From: Limisphaera sp026417315
Lineage (GTDB): Bacteria > Verrucomicrobiota > Verrucomicrobiia > Limisphaerales > Limisphaeraceae
DNA length: 64,000 nt
Assembly (NCBI RefSeq): GCF_049537125.1
Contig: NZ_JBMVQY010000003.1
Location: 1 to 64,000, forward strand
Reading direction: 5' to 3'
This document shows, piece after piece, positions 25,889 to 34,239 of this stretch (position 1 is the stretch's first letter; each line of letters opens with the position of its first letter). Made by a program: the position numbers and the translations under genes. The notes beneath the pieces were generated by a model, which saw only the letters and a list, made by a program, of their open reading frames with translations, did not search any database and had not been told where the DNA came from.

Positions 25889-26257
25889 TCAGGATCGCGT
25901 CGAGTGCCGCGCCGCTTCGATCATCTCCCAAAACTTCGGGTTCTCCTGCAGCGCCTCGTCCTCCGGAACCTTCAAGCCCGATCGGAACAAGAAGTCCTTC
26001 AACGTGTGCCGATTCAGGATCCGATGCACCAGAACGCCCAACTCGTGTCGCTCGAAGTACACCCGGTAATCGCCCAGTCGGTACCGATGCAGAATGCGGC
26101 CACCGCGCTCCAGCTTGCCAAAAGCATCCAACTCCGTCCCGATGACCTGACGGGGCAGGCCCCGGAACTCGCCCAGAATTTGCAACTGCAAGTCGCGCGG
26201 CATGCGCGACAGATCCGCTGCCGCCGCCGGGGTGAAAATGATCTGGAACGGAATCAT
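25889..26257 (-). CDS. RelE/ParE-superfamily toxin-like protein
   Basis: A 122-residue protein from the ATG at 26257 (MIPFQIIFTPAAAADLSRMP). It has the RelE/ParE fold pattern: a first beta-strand, two helices (DLSRMPRDLQLQILGEFRGL), then LERGGRILHRYRLGDYRVYFERHELGVLVHRILNR, where the GDYRVYF strand and the following RxxxR-type basic residues are characteristic. RelE toxins cleave mRNA on the ribosome, whereas ParE poisons gyrase; the two cannot be separated here. The C-terminal extension (KVPEDEALQENPKFWEMIEAA) is longer than in classical RelE. No antitoxin gene is visible on either side. On its own strand it begins only 16 bases after the CCA end of the tRNA-Glu gene, so it may be cotranscribed with it or represent an insertion at the tRNA end. 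Confidence 0.75.
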   Translation of the reverse strand: MIPFQIIFTPAAAADLSRMPRDLQLQILGEFRGLPRQVIGTELDAFGKLERGGRILHRYRLGDYRVYFERHELGVLVHRILNRHTLKDFLFRSGLKVPEDEALQENPKFWEMIEAARHSTRS

Positions 26258-26273
26258 CGGGACCAAAACAGTT

Positions 26274-26349
26274 TGGCGGCGCGTACGGGAATCGAACCCG
26301 TCTTTCGGCCTTGAGAGGGCCGCGTCCTGAACCGATAGACGAACGCGCC
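26274..26349 (-). tRNA. tRNA-Glu (anticodon CUC)
   Basis: The minus strand folds as a full cloverleaf. The acceptor stem is GGCGCGT with ACGCGCC. The anticodon arm is CGGCC-CTCTCAA-GGCCG, giving CUC (positions near 26311-26317). The T-arm contains GGTTCGATTCC. The discriminator is G and the CCA end is encoded (TGG on the plus strand at 26274-26276). The length of 76 bases is normal and there is no intron. Confidence 0.95.
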
Positions 26350-27074
26350 GTCTTGAACTCGCCTCCTCATCGTACCGTGCCCCTTGCGAATGTCAACCCA
26401 CAGCACTGGTTTTCGGGCAAGGCCGGTGTCCGTCGTGCCCCCGGTCGTGGACCTCAACATCCCGAGCGTCCGGTACAAAGAGAATCCGCAGCACCTTCTG
26501 CCTGCGCGGCGCAACCCCCCGGATCACGGGAGCCATCCTCCCCGGACTCGAACGGGCTTCTGGGAACTCTGCCGAATGCATACCCACGGCCACGGGTCTC
26601 CCGAGAGCTCTTTGCCTGCGCCCGGTGCCGTGGCCCATAACCGCCTCCGCCAGTGCGGCTGCTCCTGCCACACTGTCCGCCCGCGCCCTTGCCCTTCGCC
26701 ACCCCTGCCCACATGTGCACAAGATCGCTATCTCACAGGCTGACGACCAGCGTTTCCCTCGGAACATGGGCTGCCGAACGACTTGGGCGGACCGCGGTTC
26801 GCGCCTGTGTCCTTCTTCGAACGCCCCGCTGGCGCCACTGCTTCAACCTCGGGTCTCTGCACCGTGGCATGCCATGGCCCTGGCCGCTGCAGAACCTGCG
26901 AACTCAGACCCCGGCCCGGTCGGGACCCTGTTGGACCGGCCCTTCTGCAGCTCCTCGCCACGCCTCCTCTCTCCCGCTCATCGCCCCTTGGGGGTACCCT
27001 TGCATGCAGCCTGTCGCCTCGACGGACCATTCTGCACTTGGCGACTCTGTGAGGGTCGGCGCACCTTGACGGCC
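26350..27074. other. 725-base spacer upstream of deoC
   Basis: No gene, RNA or strong inverted repeat was recognised. Open frames exist but are low-complexity (Arg/Pro/Ser-rich) and lack family signatures. The promoter of the tRNA on the minus strand and of deoC on the plus strand should lie here. Confidence 0.5.
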
Positions 27075-27785
27075 ATGAACGACAATGGAGCCATTCCATC
27101 CGCCGCAGAACTGGCGCGGTACATCGAGCATACCTTGTTGCGACCCGAGGCCACCCGGGCCCAGATCGAGAAGCTTTGCGAAGAAGCGCGCACGTACGGG
27201 TTTTATGCCGTTTGCGTGAACGGATCGCGCGTGGAACTGGCGCGATACTGCCTGGAAGAATCGGACGTCCGGGTGGTGGCCGTGGTGGGCTTTCCCCTGG
27301 GCGCCATGAGTGCGGACGTCAAACGCTACGAAACGGAGGCCGCCGTGGACGACGGGGCGCACGAAGTGGACGTGGTGTTGAACATCGGCAAACTCAAGGA
27401 CGGGGAGAACGCTGCGCTGCTGCGGGAATTGCGGGACGTGGTGGAGGCGGCGGACGAGCGACCGGTGAAAGTGATTCTGGAAACCTGTCTGTTGACGCGG
27501 GAAGAAAAGATTCGGGCCTGCCAGCTGGTTTTGGACTCGGGAGCGCGATTCGTGAAAACCTCCACGGGTTTTGGTCCGGCGGGCGCCACGGTGGAGGACG
27601 TGCAGCTTCTCCGGGAAACGGTGGGACCGAATTTCGGAGTCAAAGCCGCGGGCGGCATCCGGGACACGGCCACTGCGCTGGCCATGATTCGAGCCGGGGC
27701 GGATCGGTTGGGCACATCGAGCGGCGTGGCGATTGTCCGCGGCCTCCGCGCCGCCGGCTCTGGTGGCCCCGGGGGAGACTACTGA
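27075..27785 (+). CDS. deoC: deoxyribose-phosphate aldolase
   Basis: A class I aldolase cleaving 2-deoxyribose-5-phosphate to glyceraldehyde-3-phosphate and acetaldehyde in deoxynucleoside catabolism. The ATG at 27075 gives 236 residues starting [20 protein letters not shown]. The Schiff-base lysine is K161 in [14 protein letters not shown]. The proton-relay residues are D99 in EVDVVLNIG and K190 in [11 protein letters not shown]. The strand ending in KVILETCLL and the phosphate-binding end [10 protein letters not shown] are intact. Length and motifs match the short bacterial DeoC group. Its 3' end overlaps that of the convergent hydrolase gene by seven bases (27779-27785). No other deo genes are nearby, but a PfkB-type kinase lies about 3.3 kb downstream. 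Confidence 0.97.
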
Positions 27786-28588
27786 ACCGAAGGGCGCGCC
27801 GAGACGTCCCGCGGGTCCGCATCCAGGAACTCCCGCAGGTGAGCCAGAAAAGCTTGGGGCGCGTCCACATGAACCCAGTGACCCGCCCCGGGGAGGGTGC
27901 GCACTTCGGCCCTGGGAAACCAGCGGCGTAATGCCGTCAAGTCCTCCGGCTCCAGATAATCCGAGCGCCCGCCCCGGAGAACCAACACCGCGCCTTCGAA
28001 GGGTCGGCCGCCCGCCACCGGTTCCAACAAGCGGGCGTAGTGCGCACGGATCGCGGCCAGATCCATCTGCCACCGGAGGAATCCATCCGGACCCGGCACG
28101 GCATTTTTTAACAAAAACCACCGCAGCCGCGCCTCCGGGATGCTTTCGGCCAGGGCCCGATCCAGCTCCGATCGGTGGCGAAAATTGCGGATGGGCACGC
28201 GGGCAAGCAGATCCAACAGGGCCGCATGGCGCGGCGGAGCCCGGCGGGGCGAACAATCCACCAGCACCAGGCGCCGCACGCGCGCCGGAAACTGAAGGGC
28301 CAGTTGCATGGCCACTTTGCCGCCCAGGGAATGGCCCACCACAGAAGCCGACGTCAGGCCTTTGGCATCCAGAAACGCAGCCACCGCACGGGCCAGGGCG
28401 GGGTACGTCAGCTCCCCCGGGGCAGGCGCACGACCGTGAGCCGGCAGGTCCGGTGCGTACACGCGGTAGGCGTCGGCCAGCGCCCGTGCCACGCCCAGCC
28501 AGTTCGTGCCCGACCCCAGCAGGCCGTGCAGCAGAACCACGGCGGGGCCCTGCCCCATGCAGTGGGCCGGGAGAGGCAGCTCCATCAT
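27779..28588 (-). CDS. alpha/beta hydrolase of the YbfF/ABHD11-like group
   Basis: A cytoplasmic serine hydrolase of 269 residues from the ATG at 28588. The oxyanion region is [21 protein letters not shown] (residues 17-37). The nucleophile elbow is VGHSLGG with S87. LVLVDCSPR follows the next strand, and the base histidine is in [13 protein letters not shown]. The short-loop architecture and HGLLGS opening resemble YbfF-type esterases, which act on short acyl or thioester substrates. The true substrate is unknown. There is no signal peptide. It is convergent with deoC with a seven-base overlap, and divergent from the AraC-type regulator, whose start lies 128 bases away. The shared upstream region holds the TGACG half-sites, so joint regulation is possible but unproven. 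Confidence 0.85.
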
Positions 28589-28666
28589 GGACGGTAGCGT
28601 CGGGCCCTCAATCCGGAGTCGCTGACGCCACTGAGCTGGTGGGTGGCGCAGGTCGCAAGAATCGCT

Positions 28667-28692
28667 TGACGTTTAGTTTTCGTCAGTTGACG
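28667..28692. promoter_or_regulatory. three TGACG half-sites upstream of the AraC-type regulator
   Basis: TGACG (28667-28671), CGTCA (28681-28685) and TGACG (28688-28692) lie within 26 bases in an AT-richer patch just before the regulator's ATG at 28717. The two direct copies start 21 bases apart, two helical turns, which is the geometry of AraC-family operators. The inner pair forms CGTCA-GT-TGACG. A role in autoregulation or in control of the divergent hydrolase is inferred. Confidence 0.45.
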
Positions 28693-28716
28693 ATACATAC
28701 GGATAGTGAATCACTT

Positions 28717-29649
28717 ATGACAGAGGGTTCGCGCGAGCTGGCCTACCGCGTGCTTCAGCAAGTGCATGAGGCGCAAGGGTTCGAAGCCGCTTTCCGCAAG
28801 GCAACCGGGCTGACCGTGTGCTTGCGCCCCTTGCCGGCCCCGGGCGAAGGGGTCGGCATTCTGCCGGAAGAGAATCCGGTATGCCGCCTGGCGGTGCAAA
28901 CGGCTGCGGGCAGCGCCGTCTGCCGGGAAATGCAGATGCGCTTGCGGCGTCTCATTGAGTCCGGCCGCCCATTGGAACCGGTCACCTGCCTGGCAGGGCT
29001 GACCGTGCTGGCGGTGCCCGTGCGGCTGTGCGGCGAGCCTGCCGCCATGCTCCACACGAACCGGTTGCTCCTGCGCCCGGTCGGGCCGGAGGATGTAGAA
29101 GCGGCGGTGCGCCTGCTGCGCGGTTGGGGGGCACCGGCCACGGCAGAGACCATCGCGGCCGCGTTGCGCGACCTGGTCGTACTGACGCCTCCCCAGCTGG
29201 AAGCAGTCGTCCGCCTGCTCCGGATTTACGCGGAGTACCTGGGTGACCTGGCCAGCCGTCGCGTGTTGGCGGATCGTCAGGGCCGTCCCTGCGCCCTGGC
29301 CCAGGCCCTGACCTATATCAAGGAGCATCTGCCGGAGCGGTTGCCTCTGCGCGAGGTGGCACGGCGGGTCAACCTCAGCCCGTACTACTTTTGCAAACTC
29401 TTCCATCGCTCCATGGGCATGACGTTCACCGAGTACCTTGCGCGCATGCGGCTGGAACGGGCGAAGGATTTGTTGCTCAACCCGGCCCTGTCCGTCGCGG
29501 AGGTGGCCAGCGCGGTGGGCTTTGGTTCGATTCCTCATTTCAACCGGAGCTTCAAGAAGTACACGGGCATGACCCCCACCGCGTATCGCACCACCCGGTT
29601 GGGTCGCAACAAGGTTCCCCTGGCCGTGACCCTGAGTGCGTCCGGCTAG
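28717..29649 (+). CDS. AraC-family transcriptional regulator with PocR-type sensor domain
   Basis: A 310-residue DNA-binding regulator from the ATG at 28717. Residues about 10-165 form a PocR-like ligand-binding domain (FEAAFRKATGLTVCLRPLP; NPVCRLAVQTAAGSAVCREM; EPVTCLAGLTVLAVPVRL), with conserved cysteines. A linker helix (residues about 165-200) leads to the double helix-turn-helix AraC domain: REVARRVNLSPYYFCKLFHR for the first HTH, then VAEVASAVGFGSIPHFNRSF and FKKYTGMTPTAYR for the second. PocR domains bind small molecules such as hydrocarbon derivatives; the ligand here is unknown. The upstream patch with TGACG half-sites is a plausible operator. The DUF1080 gene downstream is on the opposite strand. 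Confidence 0.92.
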   Translation: MTEGSRELAYRVLQQVHEAQGFEAAFRKATGLTVCLRPLPAPGEGVGILPEENPVCRLAVQTAAGSAVCREMQMRLRRLIESGRPLEPVTCLAGLTVLAVPVRLCGEPAAMLHTNRLLLRPVGPEDVEAAVRLLRGWGAPATAETIAAALRDLVVLTPPQLEAVVRLLRIYAEYLGDLASRRVLADRQGRPCALAQALTYIKEHLPERLPLREVARRVNLSPYYFCKLFHRSMGMTFTEYLARMRLERAKDLLLNPALSVAEVASAVGFGSIPHFNRSFKKYTGMTPTAYRTTRLGRNKVPLAVTLSASG

Positions 29650-29826
29650 GAGGCTTCTGACAGGGCGGGGACGTTCGCAAATCACCCTCGATTTCTCGAG
29701 GAGACGCGCACAGCTTCTTGCCGACAAAACGGCTTTTCAACCCACGCGCCGCGCCCCCACGGACCGCCTGCACCGAGTCGTGTCCGCGCCGACGACAGGT
29801 GGGCCGCGCACCCCTGCCGGGGCTGC

Positions 29827-30495
29827 TCAATCCACCGGTTCCAATGTGACCCGCCGAACTTCGATTTCGCTGCCCTCGCTCTGGATGCAGATGTGGCCCG
29901 CCGTGTCGCTGCACTCGGTGGCCTGGTTCATCAGATGCCCGTTGACGTACAGCCGAATGGTGTCCCCTTTGCACACGATCTCGTACGTGTTCCATTCGCC
30001 CACCGGTTTTTCCCGGGAGGGCCCTTGCTTGGGCACGCGCCGGTCCTGCTTGCCGCCGTGTTCCTTGAAGGTGGTGCCTCCGATGACCCAGAAGTCCCCC
30101 TGATTGTCGTGCATGCCCTGCGCTTCGATGCTGCGCGGCCAGACGCGATCCGGTCCGGTCATGTGCACCAGCACTCCGGTATTGCCGGGCTTCAGGAACC
30201 GCCATTCCACGGTGAGCTTGTAATCGCGGTATTGATCGCGGGTGCGGATGTACCCGGCCGGTTTGCCCGTGCAATGAATGACGCCGTCGCGCACCGACCA
30301 GGTCTGGGCCGGGTCGGCGCCCGGAACGAACAAGACCCATCCGCTGAGGTCCTTGCCATTGAACAGTTCGATGCGCTGCTGCGGGCGAATGGCGTCCACC
30401 GCTTGCACGCCGAGCACGCCCGCTGTCAGGGCCCAAACCGCGGTCCAGCCTGCCCATCGCACCGCCGGGGTCTTCCGCCGAGAATACGTTTTCAT
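29827..30495 (-). CDS. exported DUF1080 (3-keto-disaccharide hydrolase-like) protein
   Basis: A 222-residue secreted protein from the ATG at 30495 (MKTYSRRKTPAVRWAG); an ATG four codons upstream is an alternative. The signal peptide has a twin-arginine-like SRRK start, a hydrophobic core (WTAVWALTAGVLGV) and probable cleavage near VQAVDA. The DUF1080 jellyroll starts at IELFNGKDLSGWVLF. It continues through WSVRDGVIHCTGKPAGYIRT, YKLTVEWRF, GNTGVLVHM, EAQGMHDNQGDFWVIGG, EWNTYEIVCKGDTIRLYVNG and ends GHICIQSEGSEIEVRRVTLEPV. Some DUF1080 proteins hydrolyse 3-keto-glucosides; others appear structural or lectin-like. No oxidoreductase that would generate a 3-keto sugar is adjacent. Confidence 0.9.
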   Translation of the reverse strand: MKTYSRRKTPAVRWAGWTAVWALTAGVLGVQAVDAIRPQQRIELFNGKDLSGWVLFVPGADPAQTWSVRDGVIHCTGKPAGYIRTRDQYRDYKLTVEWRFLKPGNTGVLVHMTGPDRVWPRSIEAQGMHDNQGDFWVIGGTTFKEHGGKQDRRVPKQGPSREKPVGEWNTYEIVCKGDTIRLYVNGHLMNQATECSDTAGHICIQSEGSEIEVRRVTLEPVD

Positions 30496-31090
30496 GACCC
30501 GCAGCATTCGAGACGGCAATGGTTCTGTCAACTGCGCGGCAGCGACAGCGTTCGGACCCCGACCGCGAACTGCTCGGTGCCCGGCAGGGGATGGAAAGTT
30601 GCAGGCTCCTGAAGCCGGACCGGCTGCCCGGGGTGCCGCCGCGATTTCGGCTTTGGTTTTAAGGCAGGCGGTAGAAACCATCGTGACGCCGGTCCCGGCG
30701 GCATCCTCGGGTCCCGGTCGTCCTTGGGGTCCGCCGAGCCCGGTTCGCGCGCCGACCCTGCCAACGCCGCTCCCGCCCCGCGCAACGGGTTGCCCGGTTG
30801 CCGCGAGGTTCGTAAGGGAGTTCACCCGGTCGGGGCCGGGTCATGAGTCACTCATCGGAGCGGCCCCGCAGGTGTGGACCTGAGGCGGTGCCGGCCTCCG
30901 TGGCTTCGTCCGGGTGGCTCTGCCCGGAGGTTCTGGGTGCGGAGCTCAACGTCCCTTGTATGTGTGCGTGACGCCGGGTGGTTCGGCGATGGGCGGAAAA
31001 GCCGGGCAAACGCTCGCCAGTGGTGAAAATGGCTTGCATGAGAAGGGTTTCCAGATGTTCACTGAGCGGCAAATACTGAGGTCCACCGCC
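30496..31090. other. 595-base divergent spacer
   Basis: Between the DUF1080 gene and the PfkB kinase gene. No gene or structured RNA was recognised. I checked the bases just upstream of the kinase for a c-di-GMP-type aptamer and found no adequate match. Confidence 0.45.
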
Positions 31091-32143
31091 ATGAAAACCA
31101 AACCGTCTGCGCCGGCCCGGCGGGGTTTGCTGGCCGGGGGCAACTGGATTGTCGATCAGGTCAAGATCATCGATGTGTGGCCGCAACCGGAGCAACTGGC
31201 CAATATTTTGAGCCAGTCCCAGGGCACCGGAGGGGCTCCCTACAATGTTTTGGTGGACCTGGCCCGCGCGGGTGCCCCGTTTCCGTTGTGGGGGGCGGGC
31301 CTGGTTGGCGACGACGATTTGGGCCGTTCCATCTTGCAGACCTGCCGGCAGTACAAGATTAACACCCAATACCTCGGCAAAACACAACGCGCCCCGACCT
31401 CGTACACCGACGTGATGACGGAACAGAAGACGGGCCGGCGCACGTTTTTTCACTCGCGCGGGGCCAACGCCCTCTGGCGCGGGGAGGATCTGGACTTCCG
31501 CAAAATCAAGGCGCGGCTCTTTCATCTGGGCTACCTGTTGTTGCTGGACGCGCTGGATCAGCCGGACGCCAAGTACGGAACCCGGGCGGCGCGATTGCTG
31601 GCGGAAGCGCAGGCGGCCGGCTTGAAGACGAGTGTGGACGTGGTCAGCGAGGACAGCGATCGGTTCGGCCGCATTGTCACTCCGGCTCTGCAGTATGTGG
31701 ACTATTGTATCCTGAACGAACTCGAGGCGGGGCGAACCGCCGGGTTCAAGATTCGGTTGCCGGACGGGTCGCTGGACACGGTGGCTCTCCGCCATGCAGC
31801 GGGGGCCCTGCTCCAAAAGGGAGTACGAGAACTGGTTGTCATCCATTTCCCGGAAGGCGCCTTTGCCCGCACCCGCAAGGGCGAGGACGTCTGGCAAATG
31901 TCGCTGCGGTTGCCGGAAAACTACATCATGGGCACCGCCGGGGCCGGAGACGCCTTTTGTGCCGGCGTCTTGTGGGGCTTGCACGAGGGTTGGGATCTGC
32001 AACGGTGTCTGCTGACCGGGGTGTGTCTGGCCGCCGCCTCGCTTTCGGACGCCACCTGCACGGCCGGGGTCAAGTCGCTGCAGCACGCCCTGGGCCTGGT
32101 GCGTCGCTTCGGCTTCCGGCCTCCGTTGGAACCGCAGGATTGA
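31091..32143 (+). CDS. PfkB-family carbohydrate kinase
   Basis: A ribokinase-fold sugar or nucleoside kinase of 350 residues from the ATG at 31091; the open frame extends upstream but has no family similarity. The N-terminal GGNWIVDQVKIIDVWP replaces the commoner GE...D pattern. The substrate-binding GGAPYNVLVDLARAG motif is at residues 47-61, and GLVGDDDLG at 70-78. The anion hole and catalytic base are in GTAGAGDAFCAGVL (residues 281-294, with D287 as the base). QYVDYCILNELEAGR is the conserved NExE-like region. The substrate is not determined; ribose, fructose and adenosine-type kinases all share these motifs. It is convergent with sufU across a strong hairpin. With deoC in the neighbourhood, a role in pentose or nucleoside use is possible, but this is inference only. 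Confidence 0.88.
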   Translation: MKTKPSAPARRGLLAGGNWIVDQVKIIDVWPQPEQLANILSQSQGTGGAPYNVLVDLARAGAPFPLWGAGLVGDDDLGRSILQTCRQYKINTQYLGKTQRAPTSYTDVMTEQKTGRRTFFHSRGANALWRGEDLDFRKIKARLFHLGYLLLLDALDQPDAKYGTRAARLLAEAQAAGLKTSVDVVSEDSDRFGRIVTPALQYVDYCILNELEAGRTAGFKIRLPDGSLDTVALRHAAGALLQKGVRELVVIHFPEGAFARTRKGEDVWQMSLRLPENYIMGTAGAGDAFCAGVLWGLHEGWDLQRCLLTGVCLAAASLSDATCTAGVKSLQHALGLVRRFGFRPPLEPQD

Positions 32144-32152
32144 GACCCGTGA

Positions 32153-32197
32153 AACCCCGGCCCGGGGAAGCCGGTCGGGGCGCCGGGCCCGGGGGTT
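32153..32197. terminator. GC-rich hairpin between convergent genes, candidate bidirectional terminator
   Basis: The arms AACCCCGGCCCGG (32153-32165) and CCGGGCCCGGGGGTT (32183-32197) pair with a two-base bulge around a 17-base loop. It fills the 53-base gap between the stop codons of the PfkB kinase and sufU. There is no long T-tract, so efficiency is unknown. Confidence 0.5.
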
Positions 32198-32652
32198 CAG
32201 ATCGTTTCCGATTCCGTCGACACCGGGGTCTTTTCGCCGCGCAGGGCTGCCATCAGGGCGTGCCAGGCCAGAATCGCGCACTTCACGCGGGCCGGATACT
32301 TGTGCACCCCGGCAAACACCGCCAGCTTGCCCACGCCATCAGCCACCTTTCCCGTGGTGACCATGTCGTGCACCACTTGAAACATCTGTTCCACCTCGGC
32401 CCGCGTCTTGCCGCGCGCAAACTCCGTCAGCAGCGAAGCCGACGCCTTGGAAATGCAACAGCCGGAGCCCACGAAACTGATGTCCTGAATGCAGTCGTCC
32501 TGCAGCCGCAGGTAGAGCTTGAGTTGATCCCCACAGAGGGGGTTGTGGCCGTGGGCGGAGCAGGTGGCCTCGGGGAGCTCATGAAAGTTCCGGGGATGCT
32601 TGCAGTGATCGAGGATCACCTCCTGGTACAGGTCTTGGATGTCGTCGAACAT
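32197..32652 (-). CDS. sufU: SufU-type Fe-S assembly protein
   Basis: A 151-residue NifU/IscU-fold protein of the SufU type. In Gram-positive bacteria SufU is a zinc-dependent sulfur acceptor that takes persulfide from SufS; in other groups it may scaffold Fe-S clusters. The ligands are visible as C40 and D42 in NPLCGDQ, C65/C66 in GSGCCISKASAS, and C125 in ARVKCAILAWH. The roughly 20-residue insert between the second and third ligands, absent from IscU, identifies it as SufU. The ATG at 32652 is clear (MFDDIQDLYQEVILDH). It follows sufD by 30 bases on the same strand and is probably cotranscribed. Confidence 0.94.
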   Translation of the reverse strand: MFDDIQDLYQEVILDHCKHPRNFHELPEATCSAHGHNPLCGDQLKLYLRLQDDCIQDISFVGSGCCISKASASLLTEFARGKTRAEVEQMFQVVHDMVTTGKVADGVGKLAVFAGVHKYPARVKCAILAWHALMAALRGEKTPVSTESETI

Positions 32653-32682
32653 GGTGGGGCGCCGGGCAGGCCGGAGTGGATC

Positions 32683-34032
32683 TCAGGCCGCCACGAGGTG
32701 CGGACTGGTTTCCAATCGGTCCCAGACCAGGCGGTCGAGGGCTTCACGGGCCGGTTCGTACTGGACCCGTTCGATGATCTCCCCGGCAAAGGCATGAATC
32801 AGCATGCGCCGGGCCGTTTCGGGGCCGATGCCGCGGGTGCGCAGATAAAAGATGGCCTCGCGCTGGAGTTGGCCCACCGTGGCGCCGTGCGTGCATTTGA
32901 CGTCGTCGGCGTAGATCTCGAGCTGGGGCTTGGTGTTGGCCACCGCCTCGTCTGACAGCAGCAGGTTCTTGTTGGTCTGTTTGGCGTCGGTTTTTTGGGC
33001 TCCGGGCCGGACCAGGATGCGGCCGTGGAAGACGCCGCGCGATTTGTCGTCGAGGATGCCGTTGAAATACTCGTGGCTGGCGCAGTGGGGTTGGGCGTGT
33101 TCCACGATCATGTGGTGGTCGGCCAACTGTTCGCCCCGGGTCAGGTACAGGCCGTTGAGGATGGCCTCGAGCCCCTCGCCGGCCAGCCGCACCCGCAGGT
33201 TGTATCGGGACAGGCGCGCCCCCAGGGCAAACGAGTGAATCCAGGCCCGGCAGGCCCGCCCCAGCGATGCATGCAACGCAGCCACATGAAATGCCTCGGG
33301 GGACTCATCCTGGAATTTCAGATGCTCCACAAAGGTCTCATCGCCCGCCACCAGCTCGGTCAGTGCGTTGGTGAAATACCGCGCCGCCCCTGCGTGTACG
33401 TAGCTCTCCAAGATCGTCACCTGACTGCGGTCTCCGACCACGACGAGATTGCGCGGGCAGAAGGTCAGACCTTCGCCGGCCGGGGTGGCGACATGGAGGA
33501 TGCTCAGGGGCTCCGTCAACTTCGTGTCGGGGGGAATCCAAATCCAGGCACCATCGGCAAAGAACGCCTGATTCAGGGCGGTGAACCCGTTGTCCGCGGC
33601 ACCCACGAGCCGGTCCCAGTAGGGCCGGAGGGCTTCCCCGTCCCGCGTCAGGGCCGGGATCAGGCTGCCAAACCGGACGCCCGCCGGTAGCGGATCCGGC
33701 CGGGAAAGCCGGGGATGATAATGGCCGTTGACGAACACCAGGCGCGGACCCGGCAGGCGGGCACACCACAACGAGTCGAGCACCTCCGGCGGCAGGTCCC
33801 CGGCTCCGGGTTCCAGCGCGGGCCGGAACGCCATCCGGGCAATCGGCGCCACGTTGGTGTAACGCCAGTCCTCGTCCTTGAGCGTGGGCAGGCCCAGGGA
33901 CTGGAACCGTTCCAGGGCGGTGCGCCGGCGGTCCACCACCCACTCGGGCTGGTCCCACAGTTGCACCACCCGGTCAAATCGGCTCACGTACTTTTCCACG
34001 GTTTGCTTGGTTTCAACCGCTGCTTGCGTCAT
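32683..34032 (-). CDS. sufD: Fe-S cluster assembly protein SufD
   Basis: A beta-helix protein of the SufBCD scaffold complex, 449 residues from the ATG at 34032 (MTQAAVETKQTVEKYV); an upstream in-frame extension is not SufD-like. The N-terminal helical region contains LPTLKDEDWRYTNVAP, typical of SufD. The beta-helical core includes LVVVGDRSQVTILESYVHAG and RYNLRVRLAGEGLEAILNGLYL. The C-terminal region has the conserved SHEYFNGILDDKSRGVFHGRI, QTNKNLLLSDEAVANTKPQL and DDVKCTHGATVGQL (the conserved His). It is followed by sufU. sufB, sufC and sufS are not in the window; the next gene upstream on this strand is hflX, 207 bases away. A perfect 16-base palindrome lies about 50 bases upstream of the start. 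Confidence 0.95.
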   Translation of the reverse strand: MTQAAVETKQTVEKYVSRFDRVVQLWDQPEWVVDRRRTALERFQSLGLPTLKDEDWRYTNVAPIARMAFRPALEPGAGDLPPEVLDSLWCARLPGPRLVFVNGHYHPRLSRPDPLPAGVRFGSLIPALTRDGEALRPYWDRLVGAADNGFTALNQAFFADGAWIWIPPDTKLTEPLSILHVATPAGEGLTFCPRNLVVVGDRSQVTILESYVHAGAARYFTNALTELVAGDETFVEHLKFQDESPEAFHVAALHASLGRACRAWIHSFALGARLSRYNLRVRLAGEGLEAILNGLYLTRGEQLADHHMIVEHAQPHCASHEYFNGILDDKSRGVFHGRILVRPGAQKTDAKQTNKNLLLSDEAVANTKPQLEIYADDVKCTHGATVGQLQREAIFYLRTRGIGPETARRMLIHAFAGEIIERVQYEPAREALDRLVWDRLETSPHLVAA

Positions 34033-34082
34033 GAGACTGAATCCGTGTCGCGACTCCGGCACCGCGGCCGGGCTGTTCAATC

Positions 34083-34098
34083 TCCCACCCAGGTGGGA
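34083..34098. promoter_or_regulatory. perfect palindrome TCCCACC-CA-GGTGGGA upstream of sufD
   Basis: Seven-base arms with a two-base centre, 51 bases before the sufD ATG. Position and symmetry suit an operator for an Rrf2- or SufR-like regulator, but no such consensus is matched exactly. It could also be a transcription-stop hairpin for hflX read-through. Confidence 0.4.
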
Positions 34099-34239
34099 AG
34101 ATCGCAATTCCGAAACGCCCCTACGTTAGCACGACCGGCTGCACAGACAAATCCGGGCTTTTCGTCGCGAGTTTTCGGGGCGGCAACGACCTGCCGTCCA
34201 GCCCCGGCACGTGAGGGAAGGGCCCAGGGGTCCGCCGGT

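Noticed and set aside
30960..31090. Possible c-di-GMP-type aptamer upstream of the PfkB kinase
   Set aside because: GGGCAAACG resembles one conserved piece, but the other required segments are absent.
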